From assembly GCA_023441105.1 (NCBI GenBank), contig JAEZQX010000371.1, forward strand, positions 1-22,862: 22,862 bases of DNA. The letters are read 5' to 3'. The notes under the pieces were generated by a model that did no database searches, had not been told where the DNA came from, and was given only the letters and a program-made list of their open reading frames with translations. This document shows positions 1-7,195 of the stretch, piece by piece. The first letter of the stretch is position 1. The number at the start of each line of letters is the position of its first letter. The DNA comes from Pseudomonadota bacterium. GTDB lineage: Bacteria > Pseudomonadota > Gammaproteobacteria > Burkholderiales > Burkholderiaceae. Position numbers and translations under genes: made by a program.

Positions 1-1334
1 CGCCGGCGTGGGCGCCTGGCTGCTGGTGCGCGCCTTCGCCAGCGGATGCGCCGCCATGACCGGCATCGAGGCCGTCAGCAACGGCATGGGCGCATTCCGC
101 GCTCCGGCGGTGCGCAATGGTCGCGGCACCCTGGCCATCATCGTGCTGACCCTCGGCGTGCTGCTCGTCGGCACGATCCACCTCGCGCAAGCCTATGGCA
201 TCGGCGCCATGGACCAGACGCAGGCCGGCTATCGAAGCGTGCTGTCGCAGCTGGCAGGCGTCGTGCTCGGCGACGGCCCGTTCTACTTCATCGCCCTGGC
301 CGCCCTGCTGGCCGTGCTGGCGCTGTCGGCCAACACCAGCTTCGTGGCGTTCCCGTTGCTGTGCCGGATGGTTGCCGCGGCGGCTTCCTGCCGCGGCCTT
401 TCGCCAATGCAGGCCGCCGGCTGGTGTTTTCCGTCGGCATCCTCTACCTCACCCTCGCCGCCGGGCTCCTGCTGCTGGTGTTCGGCGGCATCACGGACCG
501 GCTGATCCCGCTGTTCGCGATCGGCACCTTCCTCACCTTCACCCTGTCCCAGGCCGGCATGGTGCGCCACTGGCGGCGCGAACGTCGCAAAGGGGGCGCG
601 CGCCATGCCGTCGCCCTCTGGACGAATGCAGTGGGTGCCGGCGTTTCGGCGCTCGTGGTGCTAGTGATGGTCGTCGCCAAGTTCGTCGACGGCGCGTGGA
701 TCGCCGTGCTGGCGATTCCGTCGGTGATCGTGCTGCTGAAGGTGGTGCGCGCCTACTATGATGCGCTTGATGCCCGCATGCGCGAGCAGGGACCCCTCGA
801 CATGACCGGCGTGCGCACGCCCTTCGTGCTGGTGGTGATGGAGGACTGGAACCGCCTCACCGACAAGGCCATCGGCTTCGCGCTCGGCCTGTCCGCCGAC
901 ATCATGGCGGTGCACCTGGCGCACCTTTCCGGGCCCGATGGCGGCGAGCGCCACGTGGCGCTGCTGCGCCAGTGGGAGCGCGACGTGGCATGCCCCGCGC
1001 GCGACCGGTTTCGACGCCCCCCGCTGCGCATCCTCGACGCGCCTTACCGCACCCTGCACGAGCCGCTGCTGAAGCTGGTCGGCGAAATGTCCGCGGCCCG
1101 TCCCGGGCAGCGCATCGCGGTGCTCATTCCCGAGCTGGTCAAGCAGCACTGGTACCAGCACGTGCTGCACGGGCGGCGTGCCCGGCGACTGCGCGCCAGG
1201 CTGCTGCAGCATGGCGGGTCGCAGCTGATCGTGGTCAGCGTGCCGTGGCACCTCGAACGACCGCCGGGGTCGATGGGGGATTCCGCCACGTCGGTTGGTG
1301 CGGAGCAGCCGGATGAGCCGCCTGGCCAGCAGCA

Positions 1335-1358
1335 CGACGCCCCACGAAGGGGGCGTCG
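1335..1358 (-). terminator. Hairpin, probable former terminator of tRNA-Ser
   Basis: A perfect 9-bp stem (1335-1343 with 1350-1358) closes a 6-nt loop. It begins 9 bases outside the island's left direct repeat. If the island is removed, it falls just downstream of the tRNA-Ser 3' end on the minus strand, where a tRNA terminator belongs. There is no T-tract, so rho-independent action is inferred from position and stem strength only. It may also have ended the permease gene from the other side. Confidence 0.5.
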
Positions 1359-1366
1359 GTGGCAAC

Positions 1367-1385
1367 TGGCGGAGAGAGAGGGATT
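1367..1385. repeat. Left attachment-site repeat (19 bp)
   Basis: TGGCGGAGAGAGAGGGATT is identical to 12355-12373. It corresponds to the acceptor stem, CCA and part of the T-arm of tRNA-Ser on the minus strand. Identity stops after the T at 1385, where the right copy continues into the rest of the tRNA. It is the partial copy left by site-specific integration. Confidence 0.85.
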
Positions 1386-1448
1386 GGATTTGAATCGTGC
1401 TGCAGGGCCCCTCTCGCGGGTCGGCAGACCGGCTCCTGTGTCCTGTCG

Positions 1449-1458
1449 TGTGTCCCGA
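1449..1458. promoter_or_regulatory. Candidate integrase arm-type site, left
   Basis: TGTGTCCCGA lies 63 bases inside the left att repeat. The same 10-mer in the same orientation is at 12291-12300, 54 bases inside the right att repeat. In a circularised element both would flank the core at similar distances, as integrase or excisionase arm sites do. The binding role is inference. Confidence 0.35.
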
Positions 1459-1536
1459 GTCTACCAGAGCGTAGGGCACCCGAGGATTGCCGCCCCAGGG
1501 GGCTCTCAGTGTGTGCGACTGGCTTGCAGCTTGATA

Positions 1537-1561
1537 GCACGCTCGCGACAAGCGAGCATGC
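1537..1561. repeat. Inverted repeat upstream of the MT-A70 methyltransferase
   Basis: Arms 1537-1546 and 1552-1561 pair over 9 of 10 positions around a 5-nt centre (gacaa). The right arm ends 25 bases before the GTG chosen for the methyltransferase. It could be an operator or a 5' leader hairpin for that gene. Apart from this and the possible arm site at 1449-1458, I see nothing in the leader 1386-1586. Confidence 0.4.
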
Positions 1562-1586
1562 ATCCATCACCAGAGCCCCTTCCCCC

Positions 1587-2273
1587 GTGACCAAAAATCT
1601 TGCCGACCAAGCCGCCGCCGAGCTGCGCGTGCTCGCCGCCAACAAGCAGTTCCGCACCATCATGGCTGACCCACCATGGCAGTTTCAGAACCGAACGGGG
1701 AAGATCGCACCGGAGCACAAGCGCCTTAGCCGTTACGGGACCATGACCATCAGCGACATCGCGGGGCTCCCGGTGGAGGAGACTGCCGCTCCGACGGCGC
1801 ATCTCTACTTGTGGGTGCCGAACGCCCTCTTGCCGGATGGCCTGGCAGTCATGAAGGCGTGGGGCTTCACGTACAAGTCGAACCTCGTCTGGCACAAGAT
1901 CCGCAAGGATGGCGGACCCGACGGCCGGGGGGTCGGGTTCTACTTCCGCAACGTCACAGAGTTGATTTTGTTCGGAGTGCGGGGTCGCGACGCGCGCACG
2001 CTCCCCCCGGGCCGGAGCCAAGTCAATTTCATGGCGAGCAGGAAGCGCGAGCACTCGCGCAAGCCGGACGAGCAGTACGACATCATCGAAAAATGCAGTC
2101 CAGGCCCTCGGCTCGAGCTGTTCGCCCGGGGCCCCCGAAAAGGCTGGACCGTGTGGGGGAACCAATCGACGGACTACACGCCGACGTGGAAGACCTACGC
2201 GAACCACTCGCAAGCTCAGAGAGTCGCTGCGCCACGCCCGCGAGGGAGACGAGAGAAAGTGGGCGAAAGCTGA
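1587..2273 (+). CDS. MT-A70-family DNA N6-adenine methyltransferase
   Basis: This 228-residue protein carries the catalytic DPPW motif at residues 28-31 (IMADPPWQF). It then shows the other MT-A70 hallmarks: a YLWVPNALLPDGLAVMKAWGF region at about 74-93, SNLVWHK at about 98-104, and a C-terminal HSRKPDEQYDIIEKCSPGPRLELFARGPRKGWTVWGN block at 156-192. Members on mobile elements methylate adenine in DNA, either as the partner of a restriction enzyme or as an orphan that guards the element. The frame is open far upstream across the att site, so the start is uncertain. GTG at 1587 gives the usual family N-terminus but has no clear ribosome binding site. It converges on the endonuclease gene with only 14 bases between the stops, so it is probably the protecting methylase of that enzyme. 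The target sequence cannot be read from the protein. Confidence 0.9.
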   Translation: MTKNLADQAAAELRVLAANKQFRTIMADPPWQFQNRTGKIAPEHKRLSRYGTMTISDIAGLPVEETAAPTAHLYLWVPNALLPDGLAVMKAWGFTYKSNLVWHKIRKDGGPDGRGVGFYFRNVTELILFGVRGRDARTLPPGRSQVNFMASRKREHSRKPDEQYDIIEKCSPGPRLELFARGPRKGWTVWGNQSTDYTPTWKTYANHSQAQRVAAPRPRGRREKVGES

Positions 2274-2287
2274 CCCGCCAAGAACGG

Positions 2288-2872
2288 TCAGTCTTCGAGC
2301 AGCGACCTCCTGATCCCGAATACCAGCAGCGGGCATCCACCTCCTCCCCCGCCTTCGATTCTGGGCAGCAGCTTGGACATGTGGGTGGTGCTGTTTCCGT
2401 ACGACTTCCCTCGACCTAGCTCATCGAACAGGCTCTGCAGCTCGTCGCACCTGGTGATGATGATCCCTACGCTGATTGCTCGGAGCTCGAACAGCAGGCG
2501 GAAGTTGTTGAGGTCCCGGTCATAGAACGGGTCCTTGTTGTTCCATTCGATCTCGAGGGCGATTCGGTTCTTGAAGCAGTCGACCTTGTGAGTCGGGGAA
2601 TCCATCTCATGGTCGTCGACCTTGATCCTGGTCGCGAACTTCTTTTCCTGCCAGCCCCTCGCCTCAAGCGAACCGTCGATGCGGCTGGCCAGGTTCGATT
2701 TCCTGCCCCCCGGAGTCGAGACGTCCGCTCGGCGCAAGCGGAAGCCTTGAAGAACGTCGACCAAGTCCCCCCACTCCGCCGGAAACTCAGCCTTGAGGAT
2801 CGCCGAAGCGTGCCGCCACTCATGCACCTCGTAGTTGGTTCGAATAAACGGCGGTAGGTCACTGATCGGCAT
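2288..2872 (-). CDS. BglII/BstYI-family type II restriction endonuclease
   Basis: The 194-residue protein resembles the BglII/BstYI family. It has a central FRLRRADVSTPGGRKS stretch (44-59), then HKVDCFKNRIALEIEWNNKDPFYDRDLNNFR (95-125) carrying the likely metal-binding residues D98, E107 and E109, a core strand SVGIIITR (134-141), and a C-terminal STTHMSKLLPRIEGG...CPLLVFGI block (161-187). Known members recognise GATC-centred sites (AGATCT, RGATCY); the site of this one is not known. The start at 2872 gives the compact family N-terminus and overlaps by 14 bases the end of the upstream small gene, indicating translational coupling. The run of six glycines at 174-179 is unusual. With the convergent MT-A70 gene it forms a probable restriction-modification system. 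Confidence 0.85.
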   Translation of the reverse strand: MPISDLPPFIRTNYEVHEWRHASAILKAEFPAEWGDLVDVLQGFRLRRADVSTPGGRKSNLASRIDGSLEARGWQEKKFATRIKVDDHEMDSPTHKVDCFKNRIALEIEWNNKDPFYDRDLNNFRLLFELRAISVGIIITRCDELQSLFDELGRGKSYGNSTTHMSKLLPRIEGGGGGGCPLLVFGIRRSLLED

Positions 2873-3176
2873 CGGAGGACTCTTTCGAGGGTAGGCCACC
2901 GCTGCGACTCGCCTGAAGCGGATCCCCTGGTGCCTTCGTCGCGCCACCTGGGACGTGCTCAAGCCCAAGTGGCCCCATGACCTCCGCTGTGGTCATGAAA
3001 TCCGGCTCGCCCTCGGGCCAGTCGTACTCGACAACCACCCACTCGTCGTTGTTCTGGTCCGTCTCAAGCACTCTGACATTGGACGCAGGGGTGATCTGGG
3101 CCATCCCAGCGTAGACGACCTCCGAAATCCTCATTGTCAGTGGTCGGATCTTCCTGAATCGGCTGACACACTTCAC
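2859..3176 (-). CDS. Unrecognised small protein coupled to the endonuclease
   Basis: This 105-residue ORF uses GTG at 3176, with GGAG six bases upstream; ATG at 3134 is an alternative start. The N-terminal part is basic (KCVSRFRKIRPLTMRISEVVYAGMAQ). The middle is strikingly acidic and aromatic (VLETDQNNDEWVVVEYDWPEGEPDF), and the C-terminus looks disordered. Its stop lies inside the start region of the endonuclease gene, so the two are co-translated and probably work together, for example as a regulator, inhibitor or specificity partner. No helix-turn-helix of a classical C protein is visible. I do not recognise the family; the coding call rests on the ribosome binding site, the overlap and the protein-like composition. 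Confidence 0.6.
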   Translation of the reverse strand: MKCVSRFRKIRPLTMRISEVVYAGMAQITPASNVRVLETDQNNDEWVVVEYDWPEGEPDFMTTAEVMGPLGLEHVPGGATKAPGDPLQASRSGGLPSKESSDADQ

Positions 3177-3382
3177 GGGATGCTCCGGCGGGAGGACTCG
3201 CTGGGAGCATACCTGATCTGCTGAGGCACGACCGGGACTGCTAAGCCTGCGCATGCCAACCGGAGGCATTCTCCGATGAGCAGGGTCTAGCGCGGTGGGC
3301 GGTCCAGCATCCCCCCCGAGACTTTCACCCGTCTCACTGGTCCGCGAGCGTTCACGACAGCCTCTGACGAGCGACCGAGCGG

Positions 3383-4582
3383 TCACTCCGCACCGTCACA
3401 CGTGTCATCACCTTCGGTGCAACTAGCGAGTGAACGGACGATTAGTTCCGTCGTTTCAGCTTCGAGCGACTTTGTGTACTGGACTTTGACCCAGCCCGTG
3501 ACGGACGCGCCGTCGCCGAGAGGGTCAACATACCGGACGCGGGCCCAACCGTGCTTCTTCCCTTCCACGTACAACAACTGACCATGCTCAACAGTCGCAA
3601 CGATTCGCTGTGTAGTGTGCGGCCCTAGGCGGAGATGAAGTCTCGTCGCTGTCACCACGACGATCAGCCGGGGTGCGTGTGCTTGGGTTTTGCGAGGACC
3701 GTGAGCTACGGTCGGCGCGGGTGGCTTGCGTGCGCGATACCAATCATCGTACACGGGGGCGGCCCAGATTCCGGCAACCAGAAATATGATGTTCATGAGG
3801 ACCTGCAACAGGAACCGAGGCAGCGGTTTGCCCCCCAGCCGTCCCTCCCTTGCCGCCTTGTCGATGGCGCTCGCCACCGCCTCATCCACGACTTGGCGAA
3901 GATCGGCCAAGTCATCCGTCCTGAAGGCTTCCTCAATGTCGGAGAAGGACCGTACGCGAGCGGAATCGGGGAGCCCCTGCTGCACACGGTGGCGCGCGTC
4001 GAACGCCGCAATCTGAATCGCTCCAAGGTCGATGTCCTCGAAGAAGCTCTTCAGCTGCTGGGCATATGGGGCAGGTAGGGTCCATCCCAGGCGATCGCTA
4101 ATGCGCTGCGCTATGTCAGCCCCATGTGGGCTGCTGAATTCGTCGATCTTGAGCGCGTCGGGCGGGTTGAAGAGAGCTTCAAGATCGCGGCCTACATGGA
4201 AAGCCTTGTCGACGCCCCATGCTCCGGATGGGAGCGGCTGCTTCGGCAGTGAGGCACCAAGGCTGTCAATCACGTCATGACCCACCGCAGACATCGCGGA
4301 CGCGACGTTCGGAAAAGCCACCGGGTCATAGGCTAGCAACCGATTGCCCCGCAGCCAGTTTGAGTTCAGCAGCGCCAGTGCTTCCCTGTGACCAGCCATC
4401 CGGTCATAGCTCGTGGACCGGTCTGGTAGTGCCGCGAGATGGTTCAGAGGGAGGGGCACCATCTCCGTCAGGTCGGGCATCTTGGCGAAGGCGGAGAGGT
4501 TTGAGATGTCGGGCCCCTTGCACAGCTTGGCCAGGCGCGCATACCCGAACGGGTCCGCCGGATCGAAGGGAGATTTGCTCAT
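3383..4582 (-). CDS. Unknown single-span membrane protein with C-terminal SH3-like domain
   Basis: This is a 399-residue protein starting at ATG 4582 (MSKSPFDPADPFGYARLAK), with a GAGGCGAG stretch upstream as ribosome binding site. Residues 1-255 are soluble and helical, with no family I recognise. One membrane segment lies at about 257-277 (FLLQVLMNIIFLVAGIWAAPVY). A Pro/Ala/His-rich linker follows, and then a bacterial SH3-like domain at about 308-371 (VTATRLHLRLGP...LLYVEGKKHGWARVRYV...VTGWVKVQY). Such domains often bind peptidoglycan or peptides, which suggests a cytoplasmic N-domain and a periplasmic SH3 domain, but the topology is inferred. The start at 4636 allowed by the open frame is less likely. 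It is upstream of, and on the same strand as, the small coupled gene and the endonuclease, 206 bases away, and may belong to the same defence module. Confidence 0.8.
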   Translation of the reverse strand: MSKSPFDPADPFGYARLAKLCKGPDISNLSAFAKMPDLTEMVPLPLNHLAALPDRSTSYDRMAGHREALALLNSNWLRGNRLLAYDPVAFPNVASAMSAVGHDVIDSLGASLPKQPLPSGAWGVDKAFHVGRDLEALFNPPDALKIDEFSSPHGADIAQRISDRLGWTLPAPYAQQLKSFFEDIDLGAIQIAAFDARHRVQQGLPDSARVRSFSDIEEAFRTDDLADLRQVVDEAVASAIDKAAREGRLGGKPLPRFLLQVLMNIIFLVAGIWAAPVYDDWYRARKPPAPTVAHGPRKTQAHAPRLIVVVTATRLHLRLGPHTTQRIVATVEHGQLLYVEGKKHGWARVRYVDPLGDGASVTGWVKVQYTKSLEAETTELIVRSLASCTEGDDTCDGAE

Positions 4583-4682
4583 GGGGACGCTCGCCTCGAG
4601 ACCTGCTCGGGTGCGAATTCTACGGCTTCGAAACAAACTTGGTCCCTAGCTGCACTCCTCCCGAGCATCGCTCACCGCAGGG

Positions 4683-4716
4683 TTTATCATTTCTAAATGT
4701 TCCTTTAGAATTGACA
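4683..4716 (+). promoter_or_regulatory. AT-rich promoter/operator or crossover site between divergent genes
   Basis: In an AT-rich patch between the SH3-domain gene and the serine recombinase there is a perfect 7-bp inverted repeat, TTCTAAA (4691-4697) and TTTAGAA (4704-4710), with a 6-nt centre. TAGAAT (4706-4711) makes a fair -10 box, with TTTATC 17 bases upstream as a weak -35, so the repeat would overlap a promoter for the recombinase. It could be an operator for self-repression or a recombination subsite. Both readings are inferred from position and symmetry. Confidence 0.5.
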
Positions 4717-4739
4717 TATCCCACCCGCGGAGCTCCCGC

Positions 4740-5402
4740 ATGAAGCAGTCCTGCATTGCGTACTACCGCGTCTCCACTGCCGAGCAGGGTCGGTCGGGCC
4801 TCGGCTTGGAGGCGCAGCGAGAGGCCGTCAATCGCTACGTGTCGGGCACAGGCTGCGAGCTGGTCGGGGAGTACGAGGACGTGGAGTCGGGACGACGAGA
4901 TGACCGGCCAGCGCTGAACAAGGCCATCGCGCACGCAAAGCGCTGCAAGGGGCTGCTGATCATCGCAAAGCTTGATCGTCTCAGCCGTAAGCTGTCGTTC
5001 GTCACGAGCTTGATGGAAGCCGGCGTGAAGTTCGTGGCCGTCGACAACCCCTCCGCGAACGAACTGACCATCCACATCCTGGCCGCTGTCGCCCAAGCGG
5101 AGCGGAAGGCGATCTCGGAACGGACGCGCGTTGCGTTGGCCGCGGCGCGATCTCGGGGCACGCGGTTAGGGAACCCGAAGCTCGCCCTTGCCCGTCCACT
5201 GGCCGCCAGAGCCGTCGCTGCGCGAACGGCGACCTTCGCAGCGAACACCCTGCCCCTGATTCGGCAGCTGCAGGCGTCGGGCTGCACGTCCCTGCAGAGC
5301 ATCGCTGCGGCGCTGAACGCGCGCGGTGTGTCAACGGCTCGTAGAGGTCGCTGGACACCGACCGCCGTCCGGCGTGTGCTCCTGCATTCTGCTCAGCCGT
5401 GA
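4740..5402 (+). CDS. Serine recombinase (resolvase/invertase family)
   Basis: This 220-residue protein begins with the resolvase N-terminal catalytic domain: AYYRVSTAEQG at 7-17 contains R10 and the nucleophile S12. It continues with KLDRLSR at 77-83 and the ERKAISERTR helix at 121-130, which carries conserved arginines. A C-terminal helix-turn-helix follows at about 170-216 (LPLIRQLQASGCTSLQSIAAALNARGV...WTPTAVRRVLL), so the length is that of a small resolvase or invertase, not a large integrase. The ATG at 4740 has GGAG at a good distance. Such enzymes resolve dimers or invert DNA; what this one acts on is not visible, but the symmetric site just upstream is a candidate. It makes this a two-recombinase element together with the tyrosine integrase at the right end. 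Confidence 0.9.
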   Translation: MKQSCIAYYRVSTAEQGRSGLGLEAQREAVNRYVSGTGCELVGEYEDVESGRRDDRPALNKAIAHAKRCKGLLIIAKLDRLSRKLSFVTSLMEAGVKFVAVDNPSANELTIHILAAVAQAERKAISERTRVALAAARSRGTRLGNPKLALARPLAARAVAARTATFAANTLPLIRQLQASGCTSLQSIAAALNARGVSTARRGRWTPTAVRRVLLHSAQP

Positions 5403-5503
5403 CCCGGGTTGGGGAGACTGGAAGCACACCCGGGCCATGAGCGCGGACGAGAGATGTTCTGCAAAATAACCCCCCGGGTCGCTATACCTGAGGAACCTCG
5501 CCA
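5403..5503. other. Rep upstream region with three CCCGGG sites
   Basis: The gap between the recombinase stop and the Rep start holds CCCGGG at 5403-5408, 5429-5434 and 5473-5478, each preceded by A or C. Between the second and third copies is a short A-rich run (gcaaaataac). Repeats and an AT-rich patch just upstream of a Rep gene are what an origin or a Rep-binding operator would look like. The repeats are short and the role is only a suggestion. Confidence 0.25.
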
Positions 5504-6739
5504 ATGACGGCGTCTTCCGCAGGACCTCGCATGCCCAGCACTTCCCCATCATCAGCAGCACCTGTCACCCCACCGCCAGACCTCGATGAGCGACGCCGGA
5601 CCCTCGTCAGCGTGCTCTGGACCGATTCAACGCACAAAAAGTTTGTCGGCGGTCCAGGACGCAACCCGAGCAGGGCCACGGTCGAACTCAAGTTCATCAA
5701 GGACTTAGCTGCCCGGATGCTCAGCGCTTCCCTGGGCCATCCTTCAGTGTCTTATTACCCTGATGGTTCTAGGACTTTGGCCTTGGCAAAGAACCCAGGT
5801 CCAACCGTTCACCGAACCCTCTGCGACCCTGCCAGGGAGATCATCCTCGCCAAGCGACGGCGCAAGACGGCCTTGCCATGGCGCAGCCTGTCCTTGGAAG
5901 CCAAGTGCCTGGTTGCGCTGATCGCTGCCTACGATCGCGGTGGGGCACTGGCCTTCAGCCTGAATCTGGGGACGGACCTGCTCGCCCGCTTGACACCTGG
6001 GACGATCAACACCCGTAACGTCATCCGCAACCGAATCGCCGCTCGTCTGCGGGCCGCGCTTGGTTCCACGGTGCCCTTCATCATGGCCATGGAGGTCACA
6101 CCGGAAGGTCGATTGCATGTCCACGGCGTGGTCCTTCCCCCGTACGCTGAAACGGAACGGGTGCGCGCCGCTCTGATGGTCGCGGGTAGCAAGTGGACTG
6201 CCGCCCGTCCAGATCACCAGCTCGACCTTCGGCCTCTCTATGAACCCGTCGGCTGGTCCGAGTACATGTTCAAGGACATCGAGTGCCGGGCTCCCGGAGA
6301 GCAAGGCACCTGGTTCAGCATGTCCCGGGACATGACGCGCATCGCCAAGGGTTTCTACGAGAGCTTGCGAAACTGGTGCGCGATGAGCTTGCCGGACCTT
6401 CGGGTCGGTCACAGCGTGAACTTCTTCGTGACCGCGACCGGCTTGGAGGGCGAGCTGCGTCGACGGCAATCGCCATTGTCGCCGGACCTACTCGATGCGA
6501 GACCAGATCCTCGCGGCCTCGCGTCCAGAACCTCGCCGGCAGCTCCGGATCTCTACCCCGGTGCCATCAACGACGCCCTTCTCCTTCAGGATTCTGTAGC
6601 CCCGGATCAAGGCCACCTCGTCAGGGAGGATCGGCACGTCCGGCAGCATCTCTGTCAGGATCGCGAAGAGCTCCGGCTCGTACGTCTCCAAGCACAGCCA
6701 CATCAGCTCCCGGCGTTGGACGCCCAGGATGTCCGCTAG
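5504..6739 (+). CDS. HUH-motif Rep-like replication endonuclease
   Basis: The 411-residue frame contains a clear HUH motif, EVTPEGRLHVHGVVLPP (H205, H207), the metal-binding motif of rolling-circle Rep proteins and relaxases. It is followed about 45 residues later by WSEYMFKDIE, whose Y254 is a candidate nicking tyrosine. Residues 1-190 are basic and show no domain I can name. Both ATG 5504 (GAGGA nine bases upstream) and ATG 5531 (AGGA upstream) are acceptable starts. From about residue 325 on, the sequence is Pro/Asp/Gln-rich and exactly antisense to the XRE gene, so the native protein probably ended earlier and this tail may be readthrough into foreign sequence. It probably replicates the excised circle; transfer nicking is an alternative. 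Confidence 0.7.
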   Translation: MTASSAGPRMPSTSPSSAAPVTPPPDLDERRRTLVSVLWTDSTHKKFVGGPGRNPSRATVELKFIKDLAARMLSASLGHPSVSYYPDGSRTLALAKNPGPTVHRTLCDPAREIILAKRRRKTALPWRSLSLEAKCLVALIAAYDRGGALAFSLNLGTDLLARLTPGTINTRNVIRNRIAARLRAALGSTVPFIMAMEVTPEGRLHVHGVVLPPYAETERVRAALMVAGSKWTAARPDHQLDLRPLYEPVGWSEYMFKDIECRAPGEQGTWFSMSRDMTRIAKGFYESLRNWCAMSLPDLRVGHSVNFFVTATGLEGELRRRQSPLSPDLLDARPDPRGLASRTSPAAPDLYPGAINDALLLQDSVAPDQGHLVREDRHVRQHLCQDREELRLVRLQAQPHQLPALDAQDVR

Positions 6740-6904
6740 CTTGGGGATCCGTGCGAGCGGGATCTTGGACTTGCCCCGCGCAATCATGGAGATGAAGTTG
6801 GAATGGCGCAGACCCGCCGCCTTTGCGATCTCAGCCTGGGTGTAGCCCGATGTTTCGATCCGAAACCGGATGAAGGTGGCGAGGTCCATCTTTCCTTTGG
6901 TCAT
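6488..6904 (-). CDS. XRE-family helix-turn-helix regulator
   Basis: The 138-residue protein starts at ATG 6904 behind a very strong ribosome binding site (AGGAGGG six bases upstream). A Cro/CI-type helix-turn-helix spans about 7-70: LATFIRFRIETSGYTQAEIAKAAGLRHSNFISMIARGKSKIPLARIPKLADILGVQRREL. The C-terminal half (EPELFAILTEMLPDVPILPDEVALIRGYRILKEKG) is a short acidic helical region, perhaps for dimerisation. It converges on the Rep-like gene and overlaps its frame by 252 bases in antisense. It probably represses an element promoter, such as its own in the 291-base gap 6905-7195. That gap contains a short near-symmetric stretch, CAATCAATGTATTG, near 6939-6952, as one possible operator. Confidence 0.85.
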   Translation of the reverse strand: MTKGKMDLATFIRFRIETSGYTQAEIAKAAGLRHSNFISMIARGKSKIPLARIPKLADILGVQRRELMWLCLETYEPELFAILTEMLPDVPILPDEVALIRGYRILKEKGVVDGTGVEIRSCRRGSGREAARIWSRIE

Positions 6905-7195
6905 GTTCTCCCTCCTGTGTAAGCGTTCGCAGTCATGCAATCAATGTATTGACGGCAATGACTATCACCGGGAGAAAGAGCAGGTCTGGCACGTGTATCA
7001 GCAGGTCACGGCAGCTCGCTACATTGAGTCGGGGGACGTGCAATGCGAACCCGCTTCAGAACGCACAGGAAGCGCTGTACGCGTCATCTGTGGGGAGAGC
7101 CAAGGGGATGTAGCGCTCGCATGCTCCACGCTCGCACAGCGCGCGTGAGAGCGCCTGACGCGATGTAGCTGTCCCGGTCCTGGGGATACTCGCCC

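Larger units (their letters stand above)
2..1590 (+). pseudogene. APC-family permease, 5'-partial and frameshifted
   Basis: The reading begins inside the gene at the left edge. The first frame (2 to about 380) encodes hydrophobic segments and a TGIEAVSNG stretch typical of APC-superfamily permeases. Permease-like sequence then continues in another frame from about 382 (GFLPRPFANAGRRLVFSVG), so one base appears to be missing near 380-381. The second frame gives three or four more membrane segments and then a soluble C-terminal domain (VVMEDWNRLTDKAIGFALGLS..., to VVSVPWHL near 1257) of the kind found on long APC permeases. No stop codon follows the domain. The frame runs through a hairpin (1335-1358) and across the island junction to 1590, so the tail after about 1260 is probably not native and a second lesion is likely. 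The choice between real decay and sequencing error cannot be made here. Confidence 0.7.

Noticed and set aside
46..1590. A single 514-residue ORF from ATG 46
   Set aside because: Its first 110 residues are Arg/His-rich shadow sequence of the permease in another frame. Only the part after about 382 is permease-like.
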